The position numbers and the translations under genes were made by a program. A model generated the notes under the pieces. That model did not search any database, was not told the DNA's origin, and saw nothing but the letters and a program-made list of their open reading frames with translations. Shown here piece by piece: positions 35,738-45,807 of a stretch of 64,000 nt of DNA. Numbering within the stretch: position 1 is the first letter of the stretch; every line of letters starts with the position of its first letter. Origin of the DNA: Marinobacter antarcticus (GTDB lineage: Bacteria; Pseudomonadota; Gammaproteobacteria; Pseudomonadales; Oleiphilaceae); NCBI RefSeq assembly GCF_900142385.1, contig NZ_FRAQ01000001.1, forward strand, positions 806,001-870,000, in the 5' to 3' direction.

Positions 35738-36717
35738 CCGGCCTGCAACCCGTTCTGGGCAATGCGCGGCGTTACAGCTTTTTTCAGCTGGTGGATCTGA
35801 TTCACCGGCACCACGGTGATGACCAGGAGCGTGGCCGGGACGATCAGCCGCGCCCGGAACGCATCCGTTTTTCTTCGTCGGCCGGGCTGGGGTTTCCCGG
35901 CAGCGATGTGGTTTCAGCGTTATCGCCGGAGCACGAGCACGCACCCTATCAGATGGAAGTGAGCTTTCTGGGCCTGCACGGTTCGCAGTCGCCGCTGCCC
36001 GGTTACTACCTTGAGGATCTTGCATGGGAAGCCGGCCAGGATCTCGGTATACGCCGGCATTTTCTGGACTTTTTCAATCACCGGCTGGTCACCCTGTTTC
36101 ATCGGACCTGGCGCAAATACCGCTACTACGTGCGCTTTCGCCCCGGCGCTTCGGATGGTTTTTCTGACCTCATCTATGCACTCGCAGGTCTTGGCGACAG
36201 CCGGTTGCGGGAAGCCACACCGGTCAACTGGTCGAAGATGCTGGCGTATTCCGGATTGATGGCAGGCCGCAGCCGTTCTCCGGAGGTGGTCAGTGGCATC
36301 GTGGGCCACTGCTTTGATCTGGACGATGTCAGCATCGAGCAGTGGGTACTGCGCAAGGTGGCCATTGCCGATGACCAGCAAACACGTCTGGGCCAGAGCA
36401 ACGCAACGCTGGGGAACGACACTCTGGTGGGCTCTCAGATCCGTGATCGCAGCGGCAAGTTTATTCTGCGGATCCGCAATCTGAGCCGCCAGCGCTTTGC
36501 TGATTTTTTGCCCAACGGACAGGATCACCAACGCTTGGTGAAACTGGTGGAATTCGCCACCCGCGAGCAGCTGGCCTACGACCTGGAACTGCAGATGCGG
36601 GCACAGGATATTCGCCCTATGCAGTTCGGACAGGATGTACGGCTGGGCTGGAACTCTTTCGTGACGCCGGAGAAATCCCGGCGCCGGCTGGTCGTGCGGA
36701 TTCAGTTACGCCGTTAA
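35701..36717 (+). CDS. tssG: T6SS baseplate subunit TssG/VasB
   Basis: Baseplate wedge subunit that pairs with TssF. The 338-residue product has YSFFQLVDLIHRHHGDD near the start, RIRFSSSAGLGFPGSDV, VSFLGLHGSQSPLPGYYLED and FLDFFNHRLVTLFHRTWRKY, all typical family stretches. It overlaps tssF by 37 bases, with an AGGAACGG site before ATG 35701. Confidence 0.96.
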   Translation: MDVTERSAAADVAGLQPVLGNARRYSFFQLVDLIHRHHGDDQERGRDDQPRPERIRFSSSAGLGFPGSDVVSALSPEHEHAPYQMEVSFLGLHGSQSPLPGYYLEDLAWEAGQDLGIRRHFLDFFNHRLVTLFHRTWRKYRYYVRFRPGASDGFSDLIYALAGLGDSRLREATPVNWSKMLAYSGLMAGRSRSPEVVSGIVGHCFDLDDVSIEQWVLRKVAIADDQQTRLGQSNATLGNDTLVGSQIRDRSGKFILRIRNLSRQRFADFLPNGQDHQRLVKLVEFATREQLAYDLELQMRAQDIRPMQFGQDVRLGWNSFVTPEKSRRRLVVRIQLRR

Positions 36718-36737
36718 CAGGGAAAAGGAACGCAATC

Positions 36738-38102
36738 ATGGACGAGCGGCAGGTAACCAGGCTGAAGCTGACGGCCATCAATCCAGGCTCAACGCGAAGC
36801 GGGGCCAGTATTGAGCACAGCTTCGGCCCCCAGGGTGGCTCCATCGGGACAGCCGGGAATGACACTTGGCAGCTGTCGGCACACCGCACCGGCGTCGTTC
36901 CCGGCCACGCGGAAGTCCGGCTTCTTGATGGTGGTTACTGCCTGATTGACCGCAGTGGTCGAACCTACATTAACAGCGGGACCCAGCCTGTGGGGCGGGG
37001 CCGCCGGGCACGGCTGAACCAGGGCGATACCGTCAGCATCGGTCGCTACCGGCTACGCGCAGAATTGCTCGAAGAGTTGTCAGAAGCGCCGGCTGATCAG
37101 GAATTGGAGCGCCGGGAGGCCGCAGAGGACAGGAGGCTGGTGGATGTGGGAGAAGGCGAGCTGGCCCGGGGCGCTGGAAGGGAGAGCGCCCTGCAGGTAG
37201 CCGAACCTCTGGAAGGACTGGCTCCGGCTGAAGCAGAAACCGTCAGTGCCGATCCCATGGTGCACTGGCAGGATGAGCCAGCTCGCGCCGATCAGGAAGA
37301 GCGCACGCTGATGGCAAGCGAGCGGGTCTGGTTTTCGGCTGAAGCCGACGTAACGGACGAATACCGGGAAAATCGTGATGTCGCGATGGGCCTTCCGGTA
37401 AGAAAAGGAGAAAAGGACAGGATGTCGCAAACCAATATCGGTGCTCAGGATCGGGAATCCAGTGCTAGGAAGAATGATCACAAGAGCAATCACAAGAGTG
37501 ATCAGAGTCGCAAGCACATCAGTGTTGCCCCTCTTATGCAGGGCATGGAATCGGGGCTCGGATTTGCTGACAGTGACGGTATGCAGCTGTTTCTGGAAGA
37601 GGCCGGGCAGACGCTTAAAGCGGCGATAGAAGGATTGCTGGCCCTGCACCAGAGTGAAGACAGCCGGCATCAGGCGCTACGTACCCGTTTACAGCCCATT
37701 GAAGACAACCCCTTGCGCCTTGGTGGTGACTACGGGGAAACCGTCCAGACCCTGTTTGCCAGCCAGCGCAGCCCGGTGCACTTGTCGGCACCTGCAGCTG
37801 TGCAGGAAAGCCTGCAGAGCCTGAATCATCACCAGCGGGCCACCCGCGAGGCGATCAGCGAAGCACTGGAAGCCATCCTCCACGCCTTTTCACCGGAAGC
37901 GCTGCTCCGCCGCTTTCATGGCTACCGGCGCGGACTTCAGCAGAACGAGGAAGAGGGCCGCTGGGCCTGGGATATGTATCAGCATTACTACCGGGAATTG
38001 AAATCGAGTCGTCAGCAGGGCTTTGAGCGCCTTTTTCAGGAAGTGTTCGACCAGGCTTACGACCAGCATTTGCGCCAACTACAAAGGGAGGATCTGTTGT
38101 GA
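36738..38102 (+). CDS. tagH: T6SS FHA-domain protein TagH/Fha
   Basis: Forkhead-associated domain protein that in other systems binds phosphothreonine targets or scaffolds the T6SS membrane complex. The N-terminal FHA domain (about residues 1-100) includes GGSIGTAGNDTWQL and HAEVRLLDGGYCLIDRSG. A low-complexity acidic/polar linker follows (about 115-270), with the H/K/S/N-rich stretch near residue 245-260. The C-terminal TagH domain is seen in LRRFHGYRRG and the QGFERLFQEVFDQAYDQHL end. No threonine kinase (PpkA) or phosphatase gene is in the cluster. Confidence 0.93.
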   Translation: MDERQVTRLKLTAINPGSTRSGASIEHSFGPQGGSIGTAGNDTWQLSAHRTGVVPGHAEVRLLDGGYCLIDRSGRTYINSGTQPVGRGRRARLNQGDTVSIGRYRLRAELLEELSEAPADQELERREAAEDRRLVDVGEGELARGAGRESALQVAEPLEGLAPAEAETVSADPMVHWQDEPARADQEERTLMASERVWFSAEADVTDEYRENRDVAMGLPVRKGEKDRMSQTNIGAQDRESSARKNDHKSNHKSDQSRKHISVAPLMQGMESGLGFADSDGMQLFLEEAGQTLKAAIEGLLALHQSEDSRHQALRTRLQPIEDNPLRLGGDYGETVQTLFASQRSPVHLSAPAAVQESLQSLNHHQRATREAISEALEAILHAFSPEALLRRFHGYRRGLQQNEEEGRWAWDMYQHYYRELKSSRQQGFERLFQEVFDQAYDQHLRQLQREDLL

Positions 38103-38632
38103 AAACCTGCAAATGGAGTTTGCTGGCGATGGTATTTGTGCTCGCGGGATGCAGCACGCCCTACAACGCCGTAACCAAAACCGCAAAAGTGCTCTGGGAT
38201 CCCGATATCCCCGTAGGCTACCCGGAGGATCTCCCTAGCCGGATGGATCTGACCATGGTTGCCGAGCCCGGCGTGAATCCGAACGAGTCCCTGGCACCCA
38301 CACCGGTTGCCTTCCAGATAATTGAAATGCGCGACAGCTCATTGCTGATGGCCGGTGATTTTGACCAGCTGCTAAACAATCTGAAGAGTTCTCTTGGCCG
38401 GAACTACATCGACCACAGCGATTACACCCTCGTACCCGGCCAGTTCAGGTTTGTGGAGCCGTTTGAGATTAGCAAAGACACCCGATTCATCGGCGTGATT
38501 GCGTTCTATGCCTACCCGAACCTGTCCCAGTGGAAAAAGGTAGTCAGGGTGGATCCTGTCGGTGGTCGCTACCATCTTCTGGTTAATCTGCGGGACAGGG
38601 AAGTACAACTCAAGCGGTCGGAAGAATCCTGA
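38099..38632 (+). CDS. tssJ: T6SS outer-membrane lipoprotein TssJ
   Basis: Lipoprotein that anchors the TssLM membrane complex to the outer membrane. The 177-residue precursor has a signal with lipobox LAGC (FVLAGCSTPYN, lipidated Cys at about residue 18), and the TssJ landmarks PVAFQIIEMRDSSLLM and FIGVIAFYAYPNLSQWK. It starts with GTG 38099, overlapping the tagH stop (GTGA), and its TGA overlaps the tssK ATG (TGATG). Confidence 0.94.
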   Translation: MKTCKWSLLAMVFVLAGCSTPYNAVTKTAKVLWDPDIPVGYPEDLPSRMDLTMVAEPGVNPNESLAPTPVAFQIIEMRDSSLLMAGDFDQLLNNLKSSLGRNYIDHSDYTLVPGQFRFVEPFEISKDTRFIGVIAFYAYPNLSQWKKVVRVDPVGGRYHLLVNLRDREVQLKRSEES

Positions 38633-39966
38633 TGGCAGTTACAAATCGAGTCGTCTGGAGTGATGGTCTGTTTATCAAGCCCCAGCACTTCCAGCAGCAG
38701 CAGCGGTATCTGGAACACCAGATTAATGAACGATCCCTGGCGGTTTCTGACTACCTCTATGGTTTCAGCGATCTGGAGCTGAATGCGGAGTATCTGAGCT
38801 TCGGGCGTGTCGGGCTGGTGCGGGCCAGCGGCTTATTCCCTGATGGCACCTGGTTCAATCTGCCCCAGGATGATGTGATGCCGGAGCCTCTTGAAATCGC
38901 TGATGCGTCGGTGGCCAATCAGGTTGTGTATCTGTCGCTGCCCCTGGGCAGCGACAGTCTGTCAGAAGTAGAGTGGCCGGATGCACCTGTGGCCGGAAGG
39001 TTCCAGGCCCAGAGTGCAGAAATTCGGGATCTGCACTCCATCGACGGCGATGCCCATACCATCGACGTGGCCCGGGTAGCGCCGCGGCTAATGCTGGAGC
39101 GAGATGACAGGAGCGCCTATGCGGCATTGGCTATTGGCCGGATTCTGGAAAAACGCCCCGACGGCAGCCTGGTGATGGATCCGAACTTTATGCCCACCAT
39201 GCTCAGCGTCCACTCGGCGCCCAGGTTGCAGCGATTTGTCGGTGAAATGGCGGGCTTGATGCGCGAACGTGCGCGTAATATTGCGGAACGCGTTGGTGCG
39301 CCGGGGCAAGGCGGCGTCGCCGACGTGGCGGATTTCATGCTGTTGCAGATGCTCAACCGGGCGCACCCCAGGTTCATGCACCTGGCCCGTTTGCGCCAGT
39401 TGCATCCGGAGCGTCTTTACGAAGCCCTTCTGGAGCTCTGCGGTGAGCTTGTGACCTTTACCGACGAAGGCCGCCTGCCCCGGGAATATCCGGTCTACGA
39501 TCATGACCTGCCCGAAGACTGCTTTACTCCATTGATGCAGGTATTGCGGCAATCCCTCAGCACGGTACTGGAGCCTCGGGCTCTGGCCATTCAGTTACAG
39601 CAGCGCCAGTACGGCCTGACAGTAGCCCCGGTTCAGGACAGCCAGCTGATTCACGGCGCCGAATTCATTCTGGCGGTCAAAGCTGATATGCCGCTGGACG
39701 ATCTGCGCAAGCAGTTCACCCAGCAGTGCAAGGTGGCGTCGGTGGAGAAAATTCGAGATCTCATCAGCCTGCAACTGCCGGGCATTCCGCTGTCTGCTTT
39801 GCCGGTGGCGCCTCGCCAGTTGCCGTATCACGCCGGGTTTGTGTACTTTCGGCTGGATGATCAAAGCCAGGCCTGGCAAATGCTCGACAACGCCAGCGGC
39901 TTCGCCTTTCACGTGGCGGGTAGCTTCCCGGGTCTGGAAATGCAGTTCTGGGCAATCAGGAGCTAA
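38632..39966 (+). CDS. tssK: T6SS baseplate protein TssK
   Basis: Trimeric connector between the baseplate and the membrane complex. The 444-residue product opens AVTNRVVWSDGLFIKPQHFQ, the family hallmark, followed by DYLYGFSDLELN. The C-terminal half includes YPVYDHDLPEDCFTPLMQVL and QLPYHAGFVYFRLDDQSQAW. One-base-shared stop/start with tssJ and a three-base gap to tssL suggest tight coupling. Confidence 0.96.
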   Translation: MAVTNRVVWSDGLFIKPQHFQQQQRYLEHQINERSLAVSDYLYGFSDLELNAEYLSFGRVGLVRASGLFPDGTWFNLPQDDVMPEPLEIADASVANQVVYLSLPLGSDSLSEVEWPDAPVAGRFQAQSAEIRDLHSIDGDAHTIDVARVAPRLMLERDDRSAYAALAIGRILEKRPDGSLVMDPNFMPTMLSVHSAPRLQRFVGEMAGLMRERARNIAERVGAPGQGGVADVADFMLLQMLNRAHPRFMHLARLRQLHPERLYEALLELCGELVTFTDEGRLPREYPVYDHDLPEDCFTPLMQVLRQSLSTVLEPRALAIQLQQRQYGLTVAPVQDSQLIHGAEFILAVKADMPLDDLRKQFTQQCKVASVEKIRDLISLQLPGIPLSALPVAPRQLPYHAGFVYFRLDDQSQAWQMLDNASGFAFHVAGSFPGLEMQFWAIRS

Positions 39967-39969
39967 ACC

Positions 39970-40797
39970 ATGGCAGATGCACCGGTAATGGATTTACCCA
40001 ATGGCAGCAGGCACTCAGGCGGCAGTGTAGTCAGTGACCTGTTGTTTTCCGATGAGCAGCCGCAAAACGGTCTTTCCGGCAGCGACTTTGGCAATGAGCA
40101 GTTCCAGCTCAGAGGGCTGGAAGACAATCGCCTGACCGATGCAGCCACGCCCTTACTCGGGCTGGTAATCCGGATTCGCCGGCTGGCGGATTTTGGAGCG
40201 GTTGAAAGCCTCTACCAGCAGGTGGTGGATGAGGTTGTCGCTATAGACCGTGACCTGATCGAGCAGGGCTACGAGCGCCCTGCGGTGGTGGCTTACCGCT
40301 ATGTGCTTTGCGCCTTTATTGATGAGGCGGTGCTGGGTACGGACTGGGGTGCCCACAGCGTCTGGTCACAGTACTCGCTGCTATCGCGCTTCCACAACGA
40401 GACCTGGGGCGGGGAAAAAGTATTCGCCATCCTCGCGCGCATGGAGCAAGAACCGGCACGCTACAAGGACATGCTGGCGTTTATCTACCTCTGCCTCTGT
40501 CTGGGCTTTGAAGGCCGTTACAAAGTGATGGAAAACGGCCGCGATGAGTATGAGCAGATTCTGCGCGGGCTTCATGAGCAGCTTCAGTCACTCAGGGAAG
40601 AGCAGAGCCCGGAGCCTCTGGCAGACGCACAGGTCAATGTCACACCAGCGCGTAACCGGCTGCGCAGCGGCTTGCCGCTCTGGGGTATTGCGGGGTTTTT
40701 TGTAGCAGCCATGGCGGGAATTTACAGCCTTTACAACATAGCGCTGGAAGAACGCATCAGGGATGTACTCAGCGTACTGGAACAACTACCGAAATAA
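39970..40797 (+). CDS. tssL: T6SS membrane complex protein TssL/DotU
   Basis: Inner-membrane partner of TssM, related to IcmH/DotU. The 275-residue product has a cytoplasmic domain with YRYVLCAFIDEAVLGTDWG and YLCLCLGFEGRYKVMENGRD, and a single C-terminal membrane segment (WGIAGFFVAAMAGIYSLYN, about residues 237-257). It has no peptidoglycan-binding OmpA-like extension, so it is the short type and wall anchoring must come from another protein. Confidence 0.95.
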   Translation: MADAPVMDLPNGSRHSGGSVVSDLLFSDEQPQNGLSGSDFGNEQFQLRGLEDNRLTDAATPLLGLVIRIRRLADFGAVESLYQQVVDEVVAIDRDLIEQGYERPAVVAYRYVLCAFIDEAVLGTDWGAHSVWSQYSLLSRFHNETWGGEKVFAILARMEQEPARYKDMLAFIYLCLCLGFEGRYKVMENGRDEYEQILRGLHEQLQSLREEQSPEPLADAQVNVTPARNRLRSGLPLWGIAGFFVAAMAGIYSLYNIALEERIRDVLSVLEQLPK

Positions 40798-40807
40798 GGA
40801 TATCAAT

Positions 40808-43450
40808 GTGATTCGGGTAGAACTGCCGGCGCTCATCGGGCGCCTCAACGACATTTGCCGCAACGGGCTGGAAGCCTCTGCGGCCCTTTGTATCAGCCGC
40901 CAGGGCGCAGAAATTACGCCGGCTCACCTGTTGTTCAAATTGCTGGAAACGCCGTTTTCCGACGTACGCCAGATTCTGGAACAGGCCGGAATCAACTATC
41001 AGGAATTTCAGCAGGTTGTCGGTGAGAGCCTCAATGGCCAACCGCAGACGGCAGAGCCCTATCCGTCGTTTTCGCCTCTGCTGATTGATCTGCTGCAAGA
41101 CGCCTGGCTGCTGGCCTCAACCGAACTGGGCCACCGGGATCTGTGTTCCGGCGCTGTCTTCCTGGCATTGCTGATGAACGCCGATCGCTACCTCATGCCG
41201 CGGGTCAGCCAGCAGCTCCGGGACATCAATCGTGAACATCTGCGCCGCCAGTTCAACACCATGACTACCGGTTCCGCCGAACGTCAGGAAACGGAACAGC
41301 GCGAAGCAGGCGAGCCCCGCGTTGAGGCGGATTTGGATCCGCTCAAGCGCTACGCAACCAACTTTACCGCCCTGGCCCGTTCAGGAAAGCTGGATCCGGT
41401 GGTGTGCCGCGATGCCGAAATCGATCAGATGATCGATATCCTGAGCCGCCGTCGCAAGAACAACCCCATCGTGGTGGGCGATGCCGGGGTGGGCAAAAGC
41501 GCGGTGGTGGAAGGCCTCGCCCTGCGAATCGTTACCGGCGATGTGCCTGATCGACTGCAAAAGGTTGAACTCTGGACGCTCGACATGGGGGCGTTGCAGG
41601 CCGGCGCCTCCGTAAAAGGTGAGTTCGAGAAGCGCCTGAAAGGCGTCATAGAAGCGGTGAAAGGCTCAGTCACACCGATTATTCTGTTCATCGATGAAGC
41701 TCACACTCTGATCGGCGCCGGCAACAATGAAGGCGGCTCCGACGCTGCCAACCTGCTCAAACCAGCATTGGCGCGGGGCGAACTACGCACCATTGCTGCC
41801 ACAACCTGGCGTGAGTACAAAAAATATTTCGAAAAAGACCCGGCCCTCAGCCGCCGCTTCCAGCCGGTGGCGCTGGACGAACCCAGCCCGGCACAGGCCG
41901 TCCACATTCTTCGCGGCCTGCGCGCTGTGTATGAAAAAGCCCACCAGGTGCTCATTGCCGACAGCGCCCTGAAAGCCGCCTCCGAAATGTCCGCCCGCTA
42001 CCTGGCTGGCCGCCAACTTCCGGATAAAGCCATCGATGTGCTGGATACCGCCTGCGCCCGCGTCAGCCTCAATCTGAGCACACCACCACGCAGGCTCAGC
42101 CACGTGCGCAGCGAACGGCACCAGCTCTCCATGGAACAGGAGCTGCTTAGCCGCGAGCACATCCTCGGGCAGAACGTTGATGCTTTCCGGGAAATCGAAC
42201 TGGAACAACGCATCGCTGAACTGGGTGAGCAGGCAGCGGATCTGGAATTGAGCTGGAATACCCAGCGTGAAATAGTCGCCCGCCTGGTAGAAATCCGGGA
42301 GCAGCTTCTGAATCAAGCGGAGACGGAAGACGCCACCTCCTCCGAGTACACCAAAGCGCCGGAGACTGGCCTTGAAGAACGCCCGAGTCTGCAAAACGAA
42401 GCTGCTGCCATCGAACAGGAACTTGCTGAATTGCAGGCCGACGAGCCACTGGTGCACGACCGGGTAGATGACCGCCAGATCGCTGAAGTTATTGCCGACT
42501 GGACGGGCATCCCCGTCAACCGCATGACCTCGGACGAACTGGGAAAAATCACTCACCTGCCTTCTTACCTGCAGGCTCACATCAAAGGCCAGGACACCGC
42601 CATTGAATGCCTGCACCAGCACCTGCTTACCGCCCGCGCAGACCTCCGTCGCCCCGGCCGTCCCATGGGCACATTCCTGCTGGTCGGCCCCAGTGGTGTT
42701 GGTAAAACCGAAACCGTTGTACAGCTCGCAGAACTGCTCTACGGCGGCCGCCAGTTCCTCACCATCATCAACATGTCCGAGTATCAGGAAAAACACACCG
42801 TCTCTCGTCTGATCGGCTCACCCCCGGGCTACGTCGGCTATGGCGAAGGCGGCATCCTCTCCGAAGCCATCCGCCAGAAACCTTACTCCGTGGTGTTGCT
42901 GGACGAAGTAGAAAAAGCCCACCCGGAAGTGCTCAACCTGTTCTACCAGGCCTTCGATAAAGGCGAACTGGCAGACGGCGAAGGCCGCCTGATCGACTGC
43001 AAAAATATCGTCTTCTTCCTCACCTCCAACCTCGGCTACCAGACCATCATCAACCACGCCGAACAACTGGAGAAAATTGAAGAAGCCCTGTACCCGGAAC
43101 TGGCAGACTTCTTCAAGCCAGCCCTGCTGGCCCGAATGGAAATCGTGCCCTATCTGCCATTAGGCGAAGACACCCTTAACCGCATCGTCGACGATAAACT
43201 GGAACGGTTGGCCGATCAGGTTCGCGACCGCTACCACACTGACGTGGTCATGGAAGAAGGCCTGGTTGAAGCCATTCGAAGCCGTGCAACTCGGAGCGAA
43301 AACGGTGCGCGAATGCTTGAATCGATCATTGAAGGTGAGCTGCTGCCTCCGATCTCACTGGCGCTGCTTGAAAAGCTGGCCGCGAAAGAGCCGGTTAAGC
43401 GAGTGACCTTAGGTGTTTCCGAAAACAGGTTCACTGGAACAGTTGCCTGA
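40808..43450 (+). CDS. tssH: T6SS sheath-recycling ATPase TssH/ClpV
   Basis: AAA+ unfoldase that disassembles contracted sheaths. It has an N-terminal domain (about 1-150), a first AAA module with Walker [14 protein letters not shown] near residue 225, a ClpB-like middle region, and a second module with Walker [14 protein letters not shown] near 627 and [18 protein letters not shown] placed the start at GTG 40808: AAGGA lies seven bases upstream and [13 protein letters not shown] is the family's opening. The frame is open to 40763, inside tssL. 880 residues. Confidence 0.95.
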   Translation: MIRVELPALIGRLNDICRNGLEASAALCISRQGAEITPAHLLFKLLETPFSDVRQILEQAGINYQEFQQVVGESLNGQPQTAEPYPSFSPLLIDLLQDAWLLASTELGHRDLCSGAVFLALLMNADRYLMPRVSQQLRDINREHLRRQFNTMTTGSAERQETEQREAGEPRVEADLDPLKRYATNFTALARSGKLDPVVCRDAEIDQMIDILSRRRKNNPIVVGDAGVGKSAVVEGLALRIVTGDVPDRLQKVELWTLDMGALQAGASVKGEFEKRLKGVIEAVKGSVTPIILFIDEAHTLIGAGNNEGGSDAANLLKPALARGELRTIAATTWREYKKYFEKDPALSRRFQPVALDEPSPAQAVHILRGLRAVYEKAHQVLIADSALKAASEMSARYLAGRQLPDKAIDVLDTACARVSLNLSTPPRRLSHVRSERHQLSMEQELLSREHILGQNVDAFREIELEQRIAELGEQAADLELSWNTQREIVARLVEIREQLLNQAETEDATSSEYTKAPETGLEERPSLQNEAAAIEQELAELQADEPLVHDRVDDRQIAEVIADWTGIPVNRMTSDELGKITHLPSYLQAHIKGQDTAIECLHQHLLTARADLRRPGRPMGTFLLVGPSGVGKTETVVQLAELLYGGRQFLTIINMSEYQEKHTVSRLIGSPPGYVGYGEGGILSEAIRQKPYSVVLLDEVEKAHPEVLNLFYQAFDKGELADGEGRLIDCKNIVFFLTSNLGYQTIINHAEQLEKIEEALYPELADFFKPALLARMEIVPYLPLGEDTLNRIVDDKLERLADQVRDRYHTDVVMEEGLVEAIRSRATRSENGARMLESIIEGELLPPISLALLEKLAAKEPVKRVTLGVSENRFTGTVA

Positions 43451-43508
43451 TCATACGCAGATGGCTTGCTGAGCGGTCGCAGGAAGAAACAAGACGGGGA
43501 AGAACAAA

Positions 43509-45089
43509 ATGGGACGGATGCAGATGGAACTGCACACCGGCATTGAGCTGGCGGTCGCACTGACCCGGCAGACAACACTGCCGGACTTGCTGAAAACCGC
43601 CACAGCACAGCTGGAAAACACCTTCGGGTTAACCCGCTGCTGGGCACTGGAACTCGATCTCAGTGGCCGCATACTGCATTGTAGCAACCTGCCCGAACCA
43701 GGCGAATTCGACTGTGGCGACTTCAGCCACCCCTTCGCCCACCTGCTGCAAACCGGCAAAGCCCGCGAACTCACACGCGCCGCCAGCTACCGCCTGGACC
43801 ACTTGAGCTTCCAGAGCCTCATTGAAGCCAGCGACCGCCCGAAATCCCTGTGGCTAGAGCCATTGCGCGGCGGCGACGGCCGAATCCTCGGCATACTTGT
43901 GCTCTGCCGCGACGAGCCCGACTGGAGCGGCATAACCGCCCAGCCCCTGTATTGCGGCCTCCTGCAGCTGCTCACACACCAGTGGGTATCGCAACTGCAA
44001 AGCCGCGATCAGGTCTGGCAGCGCCGCCTGCTCAAGCGCTCGCTGGACAACCTGCACGATGCAGAAACCGTTCGTAAACGCTGCGAAATACTGGCCCGGA
44101 CGCTTGTCGGTCCCTCTGAATCCATGACCAAGCTGCGCGCTCAGGTCGTCCGTGCCGCCGGAAGCCAGCTTTCGGTGCTGGTTCAGGGCGAAACCGGATG
44201 CGGCAAAGACGTGGTTGCCAGAGGCGTTCACGAACTCTCCGATCGTGCCGGTGGCCCCATGGTCGTGGTCAACTGCGCCGCCATACCGGACAGCCTGCTC
44301 GAGAGTGAGCTCTTCGGCCATACCAAAGGTGCCTTCTCCGGCGCTGATCAGGCCAAGGAAGGGCTTCTGGCTCAGGCCAATGGTGGCACGCTCTTTCTGG
44401 ACGAAATCGGCGATATGCCCATGGCCTTGCAGTCCAAGCTTCTGCGAGTGCTGGAAAGCCGTCAGTTCCGGCCCCTCGGGGCCCGTCAGGAACAGCATTC
44501 CGATTTCCGGCTGGTTGCTGCCACCCATCAGCCTCTGCGCCAGAGCATCAAAGACGGCAGCTTCCGCCGGGATCTGTTCTATCGACTGAGCCAGTTTCCG
44601 TTGCACGTCACGTCTCTGAGTGAACGCCTGGACGACCTTGAATCTCTCAGTCGCCACTTTATCCGCCTGTATACCGAGCGTGAAGGTACCGGGCCTCTGG
44701 GCATCAGCAGCCACGCCCTGCAGGCGCTCTCAACCTATGACTTTCCCGGTAATGCCCGAGAGCTGCGCAACATCATAGAACTGGCCTGTTTGCAGACTCC
44801 CACCGGAGACGATATTCAGCCCGAAGTGCTCAGGCTCACCGACCTGTTCGCAGAGCTTGGCAGCACGGAAAAGCATGAGGGGGCGACATTCACCTCGGAG
44901 GCTCCCGCTGTGTCAGACACGGACGATATCCGCGACCTCAAAGCAGCCGCCCAGGCATTTGAAGCCGCGGTTATCCGTGATCGCCTGCGCCAATATGGCG
45001 GCAACCGCGCTCAGGCGGCCGAAAGTCTTGGCCTGCCGAAGCGCACGCTCGCCCACAAGTGTCTGAAGTATCAGGTTGCCGAAGCATGA
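43509..45089 (+). CDS. vasH: Sigma-54-dependent transcriptional activator (VasH-like)
   Basis: Bacterial enhancer-binding protein that in Vibrio cholerae activates hcp and related T6SS operons with sigma-54. It has an N-terminal GAF-like sensing region (about 10-170), an AAA+ domain with Walker A VQGETGCGKDVVARGV and Walker B NGGTLFLDEIGDMP, and a C-terminal Fis-type helix-turn-helix (YGGNRAQAAESLGLPKRTLA). The sigma-54 contact loop reads GAFSGA, not the consensus GAFTGA. It follows tssH by 58 bases; its stop overlaps the vasI start (ATGA). The name is by position and domain. Confidence 0.9.
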   Translation: MGRMQMELHTGIELAVALTRQTTLPDLLKTATAQLENTFGLTRCWALELDLSGRILHCSNLPEPGEFDCGDFSHPFAHLLQTGKARELTRAASYRLDHLSFQSLIEASDRPKSLWLEPLRGGDGRILGILVLCRDEPDWSGITAQPLYCGLLQLLTHQWVSQLQSRDQVWQRRLLKRSLDNLHDAETVRKRCEILARTLVGPSESMTKLRAQVVRAAGSQLSVLVQGETGCGKDVVARGVHELSDRAGGPMVVVNCAAIPDSLLESELFGHTKGAFSGADQAKEGLLAQANGGTLFLDEIGDMPMALQSKLLRVLESRQFRPLGARQEQHSDFRLVAATHQPLRQSIKDGSFRRDLFYRLSQFPLHVTSLSERLDDLESLSRHFIRLYTEREGTGPLGISSHALQALSTYDFPGNARELRNIIELACLQTPTGDDIQPEVLRLTDLFAELGSTEKHEGATFTSEAPAVSDTDDIRDLKAAAQAFEAAVIRDRLRQYGGNRAQAAESLGLPKRTLAHKCLKYQVAEA

Positions 45090-45778
45090 GATATCTGAAA
45101 ATGATTGCTCTGGCCCGAACTTTCGTCCTGACGCTCATCAGCAATATGGCCGCCCTGAGCGTGGTGGCTTTGTGTGTGCCTGCTCAGGCCGGAACGCTGG
45201 AAGAGGCCCGCGGGTGCACCGGCGAAATGCAGCGTCTGGAGCGGTTGGCATGTTTTGATGAAGTATTTGGTACTCCGTTGGCGGAGCCTGAAGCCGGTAC
45301 CAAGGCAGACGCGGGTTTACCTGATTTAAAACGCTCTGGGCGCTGGCGTGAGGCCTATGCACAGGCGGAGTCCGAAGCCGCTGGCGGTGTTGGTTACCGC
45401 AACACCGGGCAGGCGGCGGGCCTTCTGGTCACAGTGCCGGCGCTGGGTGCAAAGCCGCCCCGGCCTTTGCTTGCCCTGCAGTGCCACAACAACATCACCG
45501 AGCTTGCTCTGATGCTACCGGAACCACTGGACGCCGAACGGGTAAATCTCGTGCTCGGAGTCTCTGAAACAGCTGGCCGGAGCGCCTGGAGAGTGCGCGA
45601 TAACGGCTATGTGCTCAGCATCGGTCGCGGCCTGCCCGCTATTCGGGCCGTCAAGGAAATAGGGCCGGAAGCCGATATCCGTGTTTACTCCGAAAACAGC
45701 CGTATCGATGGCCTGTTATTCGATCTGACGGGCTTTGAGAATGCCATTCGCCCGCTCCGTGAGAGCTGCGGCTGGTAG
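45086..45778 (+). CDS. vasI: T6SS-associated protein VasI/TagO
   Basis: Exported accessory protein of the T6SS, of unsettled role. The 230-residue product starts with a hydrophobic signal (LARTFVLTLISNMAALSVVALCVPAQA), then ARGCTGEMQRLERLACFDEVF, a conserved cysteine-bearing motif, and a C-terminal region ending LFDLTGFENAIRPLRESCGW. I chose ATG 45086, which overlaps the preceding stop. Its place between the activator and tssA matches VCA0118 of Vibrio cholerae. Confidence 0.85.
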   Translation: MRYLKMIALARTFVLTLISNMAALSVVALCVPAQAGTLEEARGCTGEMQRLERLACFDEVFGTPLAEPEAGTKADAGLPDLKRSGRWREAYAQAESEAAGGVGYRNTGQAAGLLVTVPALGAKPPRPLLALQCHNNITELALMLPEPLDAERVNLVLGVSETAGRSAWRVRDNGYVLSIGRGLPAIRAVKEIGPEADIRVYSENSRIDGLLFDLTGFENAIRPLRESCGW

Positions 45779-45807
45779 CCGGTCAGCGAGGATGCAAGGA
45801 CAGAAAT

